Both the position numbers and the translations under genes were made by a program. Below, piece by piece: positions 23,931 to 34,356 of a stretch of 64,000 bases of DNA (the stretch's first letter is position 1; each line of letters opens with the position of its first letter). The DNA comes from Purshia tridentata. Lineage: Eukaryota > Streptophyta > Magnoliopsida > Rosales > Rosaceae. The notes beneath the pieces were generated by a model that saw nothing but the letters and a program-made list of their open reading frames with translations, made no database searches and had not been told where the DNA came from. The DNA is taken from contig QANT01008781.1 of NCBI GenBank assembly GCA_003254885.1, positions 28,903 through 92,902 of the forward strand, in the 5' to 3' direction.

Positions 23931-24697
23931 AACTTTTTTTAAGAAGGTGCCCAGTAGTTTCCCTTATTAACTTTAAAAGGCCATATCTATTCTCCACCTA
24001 TATTAATAAGATTAATGGAAAAACAGCTGAATATGTGCACGTGGTTGTTACTATCTGACAGTCGCAGTGTTGTTACTGTTAATCATTGGCTACCTATGAA
24101 TCAATTTACAATAATAGAAAATATATTTCGAAAAGATAAAGGAATTTGATAAACTTGAATACATATAAAAGAGAAGGAGTTCAACATGAAATCTAAATGG
24201 AAGTAGCTAGATTCTTGAATTTAAAAACATTAAAGAACAGTAGCTATTGTCTTTTTGATCAGCTGATATTGTCATCGGTCTTGATTTGTTTCAATTCATT
24301 GAATGCTTGAATTTGCAGTGAAGGCCAACTTTGTTCATGCTTGATGAACCTTTTGAGAATGCTTGCTTTTAACTTCTGAATCTCTCTTTTGCCTACTTTG
24401 TTGTTGTTCAATTGTTTTTTTGCAATTTTCTCTGTGTAATACATGAAAAAAAATACCACAGTCCACTCTGCCGTAATAAAAATGATTCGGATCAGTTTGC
24501 TATTTTCTTTAATTTATAAGTTTCTACTAAGAATTTTGATTGGAACCAGTTTGCAATAATAAAATTCAAGTTTAAATTACGATATTTCTGATTGCTGTGG
24601 GCATATGTTGGATTGGTGAAGTTGATAGTTATTATTGAAATCTTTCAACCATCTGATTGTCAAAATGGCGTCGTCTGTCAGCTTAACCTCTTCGAAC
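23931..24697. other. Non-coding sequence after the MULE fragments
   Basis: No gene is supported. A GTTGTTACTATCTGACAG motif at about 24045 matches repeats found near other MULE-related sequences here. The small minus-strand frame at 24259-24459 is unrecognised and not supported. Confidence 0.4.
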
Positions 24698-24880
24698 TTA
24701 GGGTCTCTTTACTAATCCGTAATTAGAAAGGCAACAATGGAAATCATTCCCATTTGAGTGTTTACTTACATTTGAGAATGATTCTCATTGCCATTCCCAT
24801 GTTTACTTATCTTATAGGGGAATACAATTATAGTGGCGCTCACATAAATTTGGAAATTTAATCCCTAATGTTGGAGGAAT
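24698..24880 (+). mobile_element. Candidate left terminus of the PIF/Harbinger element
   Basis: TTA followed by GGGTCTCTTTACTAATCC and repeated ATTCCCATT/GAATGATTCTCATT motifs fits PIF/Harbinger ends, which have TTA/TAA targets and GGGTCTGTTT-like termini. A PIF/Harbinger transposase lies downstream in the same orientation. No matching right end was found, so this remains provisional. Confidence 0.45.
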
Positions 24881-24902
24881 TCAATTACCAGCCCGCGAGG
24901 AA

Positions 24903-24956
<54 letters not shown>
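24903..24956 (+). repeat. Homopolymer run of 54 G
   Basis: Uninterrupted G from 24903 to 24956, followed by TGGGTGGTGTGGTGGG. The run length is likely unstable in both the genome and sequencing, and the sequence could form G-quadruplexes. The apparent poly-Gly and poly-Pro frames across it are artefacts. Confidence 0.95.
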
Positions 24957-24957
<1 letters not shown>

Positions 24958-25619
24958 GGGTGGTGTGGTGGGTGTGGATTGGATCGGGGAGAAAGGGAAT
25001 ATGTATTTTCATTCCAAAACTGCCCTGACATTTTGGTTGAAAATCCAAAACTGCCCTCAACAAATAAAATCCCAAAACCGAATACCCAAGGTCATTTTCT
25101 TATTTTCTTCATACAACTCAAGTTGCCTCCAACCTAGTTGCTTCCATATCTTCAAGGTTAGATGATTATTTATTTATTTTTTTATAGAAAATATTTCCTG
25201 ATAGAATATTTTAGATTGATATATTGTCTCTTATGTAGACTTTGGGATATCTGTGTGTTTGCTCTTCTATGTATATTGCTATTTTTTTTCTTTGAGTTTG
25301 CTTCTTGCAAGTTCGATCTCCTCCTTTTTTTAAAATTTTTTTTTTTATGAGTATGCTTCATTCTATTTTTGTTCTTTTCTTTTGCGTATAATGCAATTTC
25401 CTTTTATAAAAAAGAAAAGAAAAGAATTCAGATTGATTCTCCACCCACCTATTTATATGTCCATTTCTTTAATAAAATTTCAATTGAATGACCCACGTGA
25501 ATTTTGAACATAGGGAAAGTCTCTAGCAAAAGAAAATATAGTATCTGCAGGAAAGCAAAAACTAGCAAAAATAAGAAACTGAAAAATGAAGTCTGCAAGA
25601 AAAGATAAGAAAGCAGTCT
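24957..25619. other. Non-coding leader region of the PIF/Harbinger element
   Basis: T-rich tracts and short frames only. This is probably untranslated or intron sequence ahead of the transposase, with the LINE fragment inserted at its downstream side. Confidence 0.35.
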
Positions 25620-26320
25620 TAGAAGAACTTTGCATCAACCAGTTAGTCCAATGGCAAGCCATCTGCTATCAGCACACCCAACAAGGAGAATGGCGGGTTT
25701 AACGCCCAATTCATAGGACACATTCCCCTATGAGCTAGCATTGCTAACTCATTTGCAGCAGCCTTTCTTGAATCCAAGACCAACTAACAGATGAAAATCT
25801 AGTTGCCAAATTCCAAATGTCATGGACAATTGGAACGGTTTGCCAAGGAATTGAATGGGTAGAGCGATTTAGAGTCACGATAAGTGGCTATGAATCAGAC
25901 TCCACAACACCAGACCAACCACCCCTTTGAGCGTATAACATACCTTTTTTGATAGTTAAGGCTTCCACCATTTCAGCAGACTCTGCTGCACAAGCACCAA
26001 CACTACCTCCCACAACTTCACAAGCATGATTTCAAATGGTAACACCTATCCTAGCTGCATGAGAGTCTCTAAGCCAAGAGCTATCAGTATTAATTTTTAC
26101 CACTAATGCCAAAAGAGGGACCACTGCTCAGAAATAGAATTAATCTGGAAACCCTCAGAGTTATGGGTTAAAGGCTTCATGGGCAATGATTTCATAAACT
26201 CACAAAAAGCACTTTGAGCATTAAAACAAACCACCAAAGGGTCAGGACCAATCTTCTGAAATATTGCCTTACACCTAGCTTTCCAAATGGACCAAAGAAT
26301 AAAACCTTAACCTTAATTGT
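25620..26320 (-). pseudogene. LINE-type RNase H domain fragment
   Basis: On the minus strand a broken frame reads ILWSIWKARCKAIFQ, then LLALVVKINTDSSW, then VVGGSVGACAAESAEMVEAL and SGVVESDS. This order matches the RNase H-like (RVT_3) domain at the C-terminus of plant non-LTR retrotransposons. Stops and frameshifts are present and no reverse transcriptase domain remains. It sits inside the leader of the PIF/Harbinger element, opposite to its transposase, so it is probably a truncated later insertion. Confidence 0.65.
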
Positions 26321-26846
26321 GAGTTTGATTAACTTCAGTTTTATTGATACAATTTTTTTATTTTTTTTGCAATGTCATGTAGACAAATGGCTCACCTAAA
26401 CATGTCCAGCTTGAGGAAAATACAAGTTATAATTAACACATTAATAGTCTTCATTCGGACTCTATTTGTTTTATGTGCTACTAGTTGTGGCTATGTATGG
26501 TTAGATTCCCAAAAACGTCCTACAAACATGTTCACAAAAACACACTCATTCAATAGAACTTACAAACAACTAGAGCACCTATATGGACTAGTTTATTATG
26601 AGGGTGATGTGACTTGTATTGCACAATTACGGATGGATAGACAATCATTTCATAAGTTGTGTCAAATTTTTGTCACTAGAGGAAAACTACGAGGAACCAA
26701 AATGTTTCTATAGAGGATATATGTTTTTAAACATTCTTGCACATCATGTTAAGAATCGTGTCATAACATACAACTTTAGTAGGTCGGGTTGAACTATTAG
26801 TAAATATTTTCATTAGTGTTTGAATGCACTGATTCAATGTCAAAAA

Positions 26847-27316
26847 TGTAAGGATCCCATAAGCAATAATATGTTGATGCATTAGTATATGGATGAACCT
26901 TGGATAATTTATCAAGAAAGGGCTCTAATTGGTCTTACTAGATGTCCTAGTTGAGTTCAGATTCTGACTTAACTAGGACTTAAGGGCCTGATATATAGGT
27001 AGGACACTCAAAGTCCTAATTAGACAAGGTTTAGGAATTCTTTTAGATAGCTGTTTAGGACTAGAGGCATTAGAGGCACCTTTATGGAAGGACTCTAATC
27101 TCTAAACACTATAAAAGGATCAAGTCCCTGCTCTCACAGATAAGGCTTTTAGCGTTATACTTAGTCCCATACAAAGTTGCTATCAAGAGATTTTGCAGAG
27201 AGGAGAAGATTTGGTTTAATGGCTTCATGTATGTTTTTCTATTTATCTGGTTTTATGTTCTACTTCTATTGCATGTTAATTTGTATTTCTAGATGTTTGT
27301 GATAGTATAGATTACA
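26847..27316 (+). repeat. Left LTR of the copia element
   Basis: 470 bp, TG...CA ends. It contains GGACTCTAATC...CACTATAAAAGGATC, a TATAAAAG promoter candidate at about 27110-27118, repeated in the right LTR. Confidence 0.9.
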
Positions 27317-27318
27317 TG

Positions 27319-27330
27319 TGGTATCAGAGC
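27319..27330 (+). promoter_or_regulatory. Primer-binding site of the copia element
   Basis: TGGTATCAGAGC, complementary to initiator-Met tRNA as in most plant copia elements, sits two bases after the left LTR. Confidence 0.85.
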
Positions 27331-28018
27331 AACTCACACACATCTTGAAATCATATGAATATTTTCAGGAAGACTAACATGCAGATTTATTCAAATTTTT
27401 TTTTTTTTTACATATATAATCTGCTATTAAAGTATATGTTCTTGAATGCTTATATTTCATGCAACTTGTAAACATATGCTTTATTTTTTTCGATTATGGG
27501 AATTCTTTTAGAATTAAAGTTCATATGTTTTGGTTACTTTGTTACATGTGATCCATGTTTTATTCCGCATCAGCTCTAGATAAGTTGGATTGCATGTATA
27601 TCTAAATCTATAAACCTATTCTTGTTTCTTTAGGCCTTATTATTGAAATATACACATTAAGGTTAATGGTTTTAATTATTATCTGATCACTAGACAAGTC
27701 TAGTTGTTGTAATGTTTTGTATTACCAAAGTAATGAGTATATTAAATCTTTAGACTAAAGAACTAGATCGAGAGGTAATTCATCCTTAATTAGATAGCTG
27801 GTTCTCCCAAAGGAGGTTTAAACTTTTATTTAATTTTGTTTGAATTAGCATACTACAATCTTAAAAATATGAAATTTTCCTTATAATTCTTTGCTGCTAC
27901 ATAAAGGTACTAAGGGTCTTATAATGCTGGTCATGTTTTTAATATTGGTTGTATGTTTGGCTTGTTTTCTTTGTTGTCTCTGCCCAAAGGTGAGAATCAA
28001 TGACATTTATATATTATT
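27331..28018. other. Copia untranslated leader
   Basis: A/T-rich sequence between the primer-binding site and the first gag frame. No gene is seen. Confidence 0.6.
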
Positions 28019-28925
28019 ATGGGATTTTGGTGTTTAGTTTTAAAGTTCAAAAATTTTAAAACTCAGTTTTACTTGTCTACAGCATCCTCCCTTAACTTTG
28101 CTAATATAGATCCACTTAATGGAACCAATTTTAAGAAGTGGAAACAAGACTTAGACATCTATCTAGGCCTAGTTGAGATCAATTTAGCCCTAAGAGAGGA
28201 CTGCCCACTGATAGTTGAAGATAGTACACCTGAACAGAGAGTCAAGTTTGAGAAATGGCAGAAGTCCAATAGAATGTCTTTGTTGATTATGAAGAGGGCC
28301 ATGAGTGAAACCATGAGAAGAGGTATCCCAGACTATGAGAATGCTAGAGATTTTCTGCAAGCAGTTGGTGACAAGTTCAAGGAGTCTGAAAAGGCAGAAA
28401 CTGGAAGTCTTATGAAAAACTTTCGAATATGAAGTATGATGGTGATGGGAATGTAAGGGAGTTCATTATGAAGCTGGTGGATGCAGCTGCTAAATTGAGA
28501 AACCTGGATATGCAGATCTTGGATAGTTTTTTGGTTTATACTACACTTAATGCTCTTCCTCCTCAGTATGGTCAATTGTAGCTCACTTATAATACAAACA
28601 AGGAGCAGTGGAGTATCAAAGAGCTGATATCTTTCTGTGTTCAAAAGGAAGAAAGATTGAAGAAGGAGAGTGAGCATATTTTGAATTTGGAGGTTAGTAC
28701 AAATCCTAAAAAGAATTATGATAAAAGTGCAAAATATGGACCTAAGAAGGATAATATTCCTAATCATGCTGCCAGGGCTTCCTCCCCCACCAATCTGACA
28801 CCACAGAATCTTAAGGTCAATCAAACCACAGTTTTTAAGTGTTATTTCTGTAATAAGGATGGACTCATGAAGAGAGACTACAATAGGTACAAGAAATGGA
28901 AATTTAGGAAAGAGTCCAAACAAGG
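28019..28925 (+). pseudogene. Copia gag, frameshifted
   Basis: Frame 28019-28432 carries the UBN2-type gag signature (DPLNGTNFKKWKQDLDIYL, then RMSLLIMKRAM). A frameshift near 28420 moves the reading to KYDGDGNVREFIMKLVDAA, followed by a stop near 28580 and frame 28657-29220. A zinc knuckle is recognisable (CYFCNKDGLMKRDY, about 28839-28880), but the His and last Cys of CX2CX4HX4C are replaced by Leu and Tyr, so it is unlikely to bind zinc or RNA. Confidence 0.8.
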
Positions 28926-28969
28926 TATTTCTACTTTTACTATTTTAGAAACTAATTTAGTTAATATAC

Positions 28970-29220
28970 CTATCTTTTCTTGGTGGTTAGACACTGTCTT
29001 ACCTGCCCACATTTCGAATTCTATGCGGGGACTGGAAAGAAGGAGAACCCCAAGTGAGGAAGAGTCAAGGATTTGCATAGGAAATGGAGCACCAGGAGAA
29101 GTATTAGCTACAGGAAACATTAGGGTTAGTTTGGATTTAGGTTTCATTTTGGAATTAGAAAACGTTTTGGTTGTACCTTTTATAAGAAAGAATTTGATTT
29201 CCCCTTCTAAACTAGTTTAA
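28970..29220 (+). pseudogene. Copia protease region, degenerate
   Basis: The frame reads WWLDTVLPAHISNSM where a D-S-G-A catalytic motif is expected, and ends LVVPFIRKNLISPSKLV, typical of copia aspartic proteases. The catalytic Asp is present but the following S-G-A is lost, so the protease is inactive. Confidence 0.7.
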
Positions 29221-29299
29221 GTGTGGTTTATCATTTAGTTTTGACATCAATAAATTTTCTCTGTTTGAGAATTCCATTTATATTGGCTGTGCTATTCTA

Positions 29300-30283
29300 G
29301 TGGATGATTATTGGAGATTACAATGCACTTATTTGAATGAGATTTATTTAACTGAAGATTCTGTAGGTATTAAAGGAACCGAGTTTAATGATAAGTCATC
29401 CATGTTATGGCACAAAAGACTAGGTCATATTCCATTAGAAAGGTTGCATAAACTAGTTAAAGAAAACATATTACTAGTCTTAGATTTTTTGGATTTCCAG
29501 ACCTACATAGACTGTATAAAAGGAAAGATGACAAACACTAAGAAAAAGACAGCAATTTGAAGTGACAAACCTTTAGAGATTATACAAACTGATATTTGTG
29601 GTCTGTTTCCTATTAAAACCATATGTAGAAACCAATATTTTATCACCTTTATTGATGACTTTACACAGTACTGTTGCGTTTATTTAATTTCAGAAAAATC
29701 AAAAGCACTAGACATGTTTAAAGTTCTTAAGACTGGGGTAGAAAACCAACTTAAAATACCATTAAGATTTTGAGGTCAGATCGTGGAGGAGAGTTCTATG
29801 GCAAGTATGATGAGAAAGTTCAAAATAAAGGTCCATTTGCACTCTATCTTGAATCTTGTGGGATTGTGGCTCAGTACACTACTCCTGGTACCCCAGAACA
29901 GAATGGTGTAGCTGAGAGAAAGAATAGGACTCTATTGAATATGGTGAGAAGCATGATGAGCACTGTCACTTTGCCTAAATTTTTACTGGGAGAAGCATTG
30001 AAGACTGCCAATTATATAACTAATAGAGTGCCTAGTAAATCAGTACCTAAGATTCCTTATGAGCTATGGACTAATAGGAAACCTAGCCTAATGCATCTAC
30101 TTATTTGGAGCTGCAAAGCAAAAGCCAAGGTTTATAATCCACAAATTGCTAAGCTAGATCCCAAAACTGTTAGTGGCTATTTTATTGGTTATCTAGACAA
30201 GTCCAAAGGCTACAAGTTCTACTGCCACATCATCAGACTAGGATTCTTGAGACTAAAAAAGCTAAGTTTATTGAAGATGGTGT
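29300..30283 (+). pseudogene. Copia integrase, broken in two frames
   Basis: Frame 29300-29560 has the GAG-pre-integrase HHCC zinc region (WHKRLGHIPLERLHKL, then the Cys of DCIKGK). A stop is followed by IIQTDICGLF with the first catalytic Asp (about 29580). A frameshift or stop near 29770 leads to frame 29770-30285 with RSDRGGEFYGKY (second Asp) and TPGTPEQNGVAERKNR (Glu). All three DDE residues survive, though no single open frame joins them. The C-terminal part reads SGYFIGYLDKSKGYKFYC. Confidence 0.85.
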
Positions 30284-30488
30284 AGCTCGGCAAAGTGAGG
30301 GTTTTGATGATTCTTTTCTTAAAGAAGCAGAGAGGGAGTCAGCCAAGGTTAATGACCTTATCACTAGCAATTTAGACATCTCAGACCAGACTTTACCTTC
30401 TCCACTTGAACCAACTTAAGATGAGAATCTTGAGTTAAACTAAGCACTTAATCAGGATCAGCATCACAATGCTCAAACTGATCATGTT

Positions 30489-31166
30489 GTAACTGAACCA
30501 AATGGATGTGAAGATTGTTTTTATGAATGGAAATCTATCCGAGAACATTTATATGAGACAACTAGAAGGGTTCTTGGTTCAAGGATGTGAAAATCAAGTC
30601 TGCAAACTCCAAAAATCCATTTATGGACTCAAGCAAGCCTAGAGACAATGGTATCTCAAGTTTGATGATGTTGTTACATCTTTTGGGTTTACAAAAAACA
30701 AGTTGGATGAGTGCATTTATCTTAAAGTCAATGGAACTAGGTTCATTTTTCTATTTTTATGCGTAGATGACATCTTACTAGCCAACAGTGATGTGAATTT
30801 ACTTTTGGAAACAAAAGCTTTTTTGTCTAGGGAATTTGAGATGAAGGACTTGAGAGAAGCTGGTTTGTTTTTTGGTATCAAGATACATAGGGATAGAAAG
30901 AAGGGTTTCCTAGGCTTGTCTCAGAGGAATTACATAGATAGAGTACTTAAGAGATTTTCTATGGAAAATTGCGCACCTAGGGAAGTTCCAATGCAGAAAG
31001 AGGATATGTTTCATAAAGGCCAATGTCCTAAAACTAGTATGGAGATAGAACATATCAAGAATAAACCCTATGCTTCCTTGGTAGGTAGTTTGATGTATGC
31101 CATGGTGTGTACAAGGCCTGATCTAGGCTATGCAGTACTGATTTTTCGGAAGCTATCAAACTAATC
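30489..31166 (+). pseudogene. Copia reverse transcriptase, N-terminal deletion
   Basis: The reading resumes abruptly at QMDVKIVFMNGNL (about 30500), which carries the first active-site Asp, and continues CKLQKSIYGLKQA, a stop, then frame 30703-31164 with CVDDILLAN (the YVDD box, Tyr replaced by Cys) and ASLVGSLMYAM..TRPDLGYAV. The preceding finger region normally found between the integrase tail and QMDV is absent, so a deletion of several hundred bases near 30430-30495 is inferred. The frame ends at the 31197 insertion. Confidence 0.85.
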
Positions 31167-31196
31167 CCAGTTTGGCACATTAGATAGTAGGTAAGA

Positions 31197-32199
31197 TTTT
31201 GATGTTTTCTTAGAGCAAAATTATTAAATAGTTATTCCAACTCTAAGTATACTTGCAAGTGCACGAATCACAGAGTAGCAAAGGATGCAAAGTATAAGGT
31301 CGATCCCACAAGGAATGGGTCTAGTAGTAATAAACCAACTCAACTTACATATTAGAAGTATAAACACACGCACACGGATAGGGGTTTTAGATTAGATTTG
31401 AAAAACATAAATAAAAATACTAATACTATTGCAATGTTAAGAATTCAAAATCCACCACCAATTTAAGGAAATACAACCACGCAATCTAATATGATGCACC
31501 CATGTAATAATGTTTACCAGCTCGGAGGCCTTGATTTTTGAATACTCACCTAACCATTATTTCTCTAATACATAAACTAAAAGCTTGATTATTGCAAATT
31601 AGCTTAGTTAACTAAACATGATCAAAAGAACTGACAAATATCATCAACTTAAGCTATTAACCATGCAAGAGTCATTAAGTACATGTGAGAACGGCAAACA
31701 CATAGACCCTCACATGAGAATCTATGATCTCTTCCCTCAAGGATACTTTCTTAGGATACCCCCTTGTTACCTAGTGAAATTAGTGATTTGGCTATCATCC
31801 CCTAACCCCATAACGAAATCTAGATGCATATAATCTAAGGTGATCAGTTAAAGGCGCCATACAAATAGATTCAATTAAAATAGAGATCCAAGATTTATCA
31901 CATGCATCAAATTAAACCATGAGTGTCACCATTGCATAACTCAAAATTAGGGTTTCATCATCCAACTAAGCAAAGCAATAATAAATTCAAAACATAAAGA
32001 AAATAAAAGAACTAACTTTATTATATAAAAATAATGAATGAATTTATAATGAAAGTAAAAACAAACTAAACTAATAAAAAAAGAAAAAAAACCAAAGGGA
32101 GGCTTGCGGCTAGGCATGGGAAAAGCCTAGAAACTTGTGGCTAGGGCCGAGGCAACAAGCTAAGAAGCTTGCGCTCAAGCCCTAGGGCTTCACCCTTGC

Positions 32200-32247
<48 letters not shown>

Positions 32248-32804
32248 AAAGATGTGAAGTCTGAATTAAAATATATTGTGTGATGTGTGATAATGAGGTA
32301 GAGAGGTCCTTATATAGTGGAGAGGGTGGAGGCTTTCCTTGACCCTTAATGATAGGGTTTGCGGCTTGTAATAATATTAATTACATTTACTAGGTTTTGC
32401 AGCACTATCATAATATTTATTAGGCGCGAAAGGGTTTGCTGTTGCGTAATAATATTTATTACGGTACTAAGGTTTCACAAGCGTAATAAAGTTCCATATG
32501 GCCCATAACTTTATGGCTATGATAACATTGTTACGGCCCATTCTTCCTTTGTTGCCCTAGTAATCCTCATGCTAACTTAAGCCCATCTTCCTTGCTTGCT
32601 TGTCTTGAGGCCCCATCACTTGGAGAAGCTTCTAGAACCACATTTGACTTATGAGTTGACTTGATCAACTTCTCCTAGTCCACTTAGGATTCCTTATAGA
32701 GGTAGGATTCTTTGTCCAACTTGGATTTTACTTTGACCATTTTGCCCATCATGATTCCCTTAGACAGTTAGTATCCAAAATTAGGGTAAATTGAGCACTC
32801 AACA
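31197..32804. mobile_element. 1.6 kb TG...CA repeat (solo-LTR-like), copy 1
   Basis: Inserted in the copia reverse transcriptase/RNase H junction. The flanks TAAGA (31192-31196) and CAAGA (32805-32809) are a 5 bp target duplication with one mismatch. It begins TTTTGATGTTTTCTTAGAGC (probably TGTTGA... originally) and ends CACTCAACA. It has no coding frame. It contains a (TC)20 run at 32201-32240 and an AGGTGATCAGTTAAAGGCGCCA block at 31838-31860. The same blocks in the same order occur in the related copy at 38216-39923. LTR-like ends and 5 bp duplications suggest a solo LTR or a small non-autonomous LTR element. Confidence 0.7.
32201..32240 (+). repeat. (TC)n microsatellite
   Basis: About 20 TC units within the 1.6 kb repeat. 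Confidence 0.95.
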
Positions 32805-32814
32805 CAAGAAAGTA

Positions 32815-33363
32815 CTTAGATATTTGTAGAAGACCAAGGATAACATGCTGATTTACAAGAGGACTGATAGACTTGAAGTGATTGGCTACTCGGATTCTAA
32901 TTTTGCAAGGAGTAAAGAAGATGGGAAATCAACCTTAGGCTACTTGTTCTTACTAGTAGGAGCAGCAATCGCATGGAGAAGTGCTAAGTAGACTCTAGCC
33001 ACCACTTCAACTATGCAAGCAGAGTTTGTGGCACTTTATGAAGCTGGGACACAGGCTGTATGGCTAAGGAATTTTATTCAAGCCACTCAAGTAATAGATT
33101 CTGTAGTAGGCCCTATGACACTGTATTGTGATAATGAGGCTGCTGTTTTCTTTGCAAAGAAAAACAGAAGATCGACAAAATCAAGACACATTGACCCTAA
33201 GTACTTTGGGTTGAAGGACAAGGTTAGAGATGGAGAGGTTCATGTGGCTAACATAGACACTCATAACATGCTAGCAGATTCATTCACTAAAGTTATGTCA
33301 ATTGGAGTTTTTAAGGAGCATGTCATAAGAATGGGAGCCTTAGAGCCTTTTGATGTTGACTAG
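32815..33363 (+). pseudogene. Copia RNase H domain
   Basis: Reading after the inserted repeat gives KDNMLIYKRTDRLEVIGYSDSNFARSKEDG, a stop at about 32987, then frame 33013-33363: MQAEFVALYEAGTQ (catalytic Glu), LYCDNEAA (Asp), RRSTKSRHID and DTHNMLADSFTK. The order is normal for copia, and the last frame is intact to its stop at 33361-33363. Confidence 0.88.
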
Positions 33364-33890
33364 TGGGAGCTTTACTGGTTTTTTAAATCATATTCGATTT
33401 CAAGTTAATTTTGAATTTATAAGTCTGCTGATATTCATAGTTTGATGTAAAAGTGCATTTCTAGATATTGCATCATATGTCAACTTACTGGTTTTGTTTG
33501 ACAATGTAAATTTCGTATGGTTTTATCTGATTTTTCATTTTTATTTCAAATATATATGGTATGTGGTTTCAGTTCTGAAACTCAATTAAAGTGGATTCTA
33601 TCTTTGAATCATTAAAGAGGACAGATGTGCATCATGTTATGAATCTCTCAGGTTTAGCACATTGTTACATGTTTATTAAAGGTGTTTTGTGAAGTTAGTT
33701 GTCTGCATATTGTAATCATAGGATGTTTGCCTTTTCTGTACTGCAAGATTTTTCTATGGTTCTATACAGATTAGTAATGGATCAAGCCACATGTCAGGAT
33801 GACTGGTTTTATCTCAAGTGATCACAAAGGATTCTTGGTTTGCTTCTTGGTGTTCTTGCTGGTCATTGATAATTAATCCTAGTGGGAGAA
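33364..33890. other. Copia 3' untranslated region with polypurine tract
   Basis: No frame. It ends with CTAGTGGGAGAA, the polypurine tract, directly before the right LTR. Confidence 0.75.
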
Positions 33891-34356
33891 TGTAAGAATC
33901 CCAAAAGGACTAATATGTTGATGCATCAGTATATGGATGAACCTTGGATAACTTATCAAGAAAGGGCTTTAATTGGTCTTATTGGATGTCCTAGTTGAGT
34001 TCAGATTCTGACTTAACTAGGACTTAAGGGCCTGATAGGTAGGACACTCAAAGTCCTAATTAGACATGGTTTAGGAATTCTTTTACATAGCTATTTGGGA
34101 TTAGAGGCATTAGAGGCAACTTTATGGGAGGACTCTAATCTTTAAACACTATAAAAGGATCAAGTCCCTGTTCTCACAGATAAGGCTTTTAGCATTATAC
34201 GTAGTCCCATACAAAGTTGCTATCAAGAGGTTCTGCAAAGAGGAGAAGATTTGGTTCAATGGCTTCATTTATGTTTTTCTATTTATTTGGTTTTATGTTC
34301 TGCTGCTATTGCATGTTAACTTGTATTTCTAGATGTCTGTGATAGTATAGATTACA
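33891..34356 (+). repeat. Right LTR of the copia element
   Basis: 466 bp, starting TGTAAGAATCCC and ending AGATTACA. It is similar to 26847-27316 with scattered substitutions and a small deletion near 34034. Confidence 0.9.

Larger units (their letters stand above)
26847..34356 (+). mobile_element. Ty1/copia LTR retrotransposon with a nested 1.6 kb insertion
   Basis: LTRs are 26847-27316 (470 bp) and 33891-34356 (466 bp), starting TGTAAGRATCCC and ending AGTATAGATTACA. Flanks are AAAAA on the left and AAAAG on the right, so the target repeat is A-rich and not exact. The domain order gag, protease, integrase, reverse transcriptase, RNase H identifies Ty1/copia. A polypurine tract CTAGTGGGAGAA precedes the right LTR. 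The element interrupts the PIF/Harbinger transposase, whose reading resumes at 34362. About 5.9 kb remain after subtracting the inserted 31197-32804 element. LTR divergence (for example CATAAGCAAT versus CAAAAGGACT) and coding breaks indicate it is not young. Confidence 0.92.

Noticed and set aside
24868-25137. Glycine-rich protein frame
   Set aside because: The Gly run is the 54-G homopolymer, and the rest has no domain.
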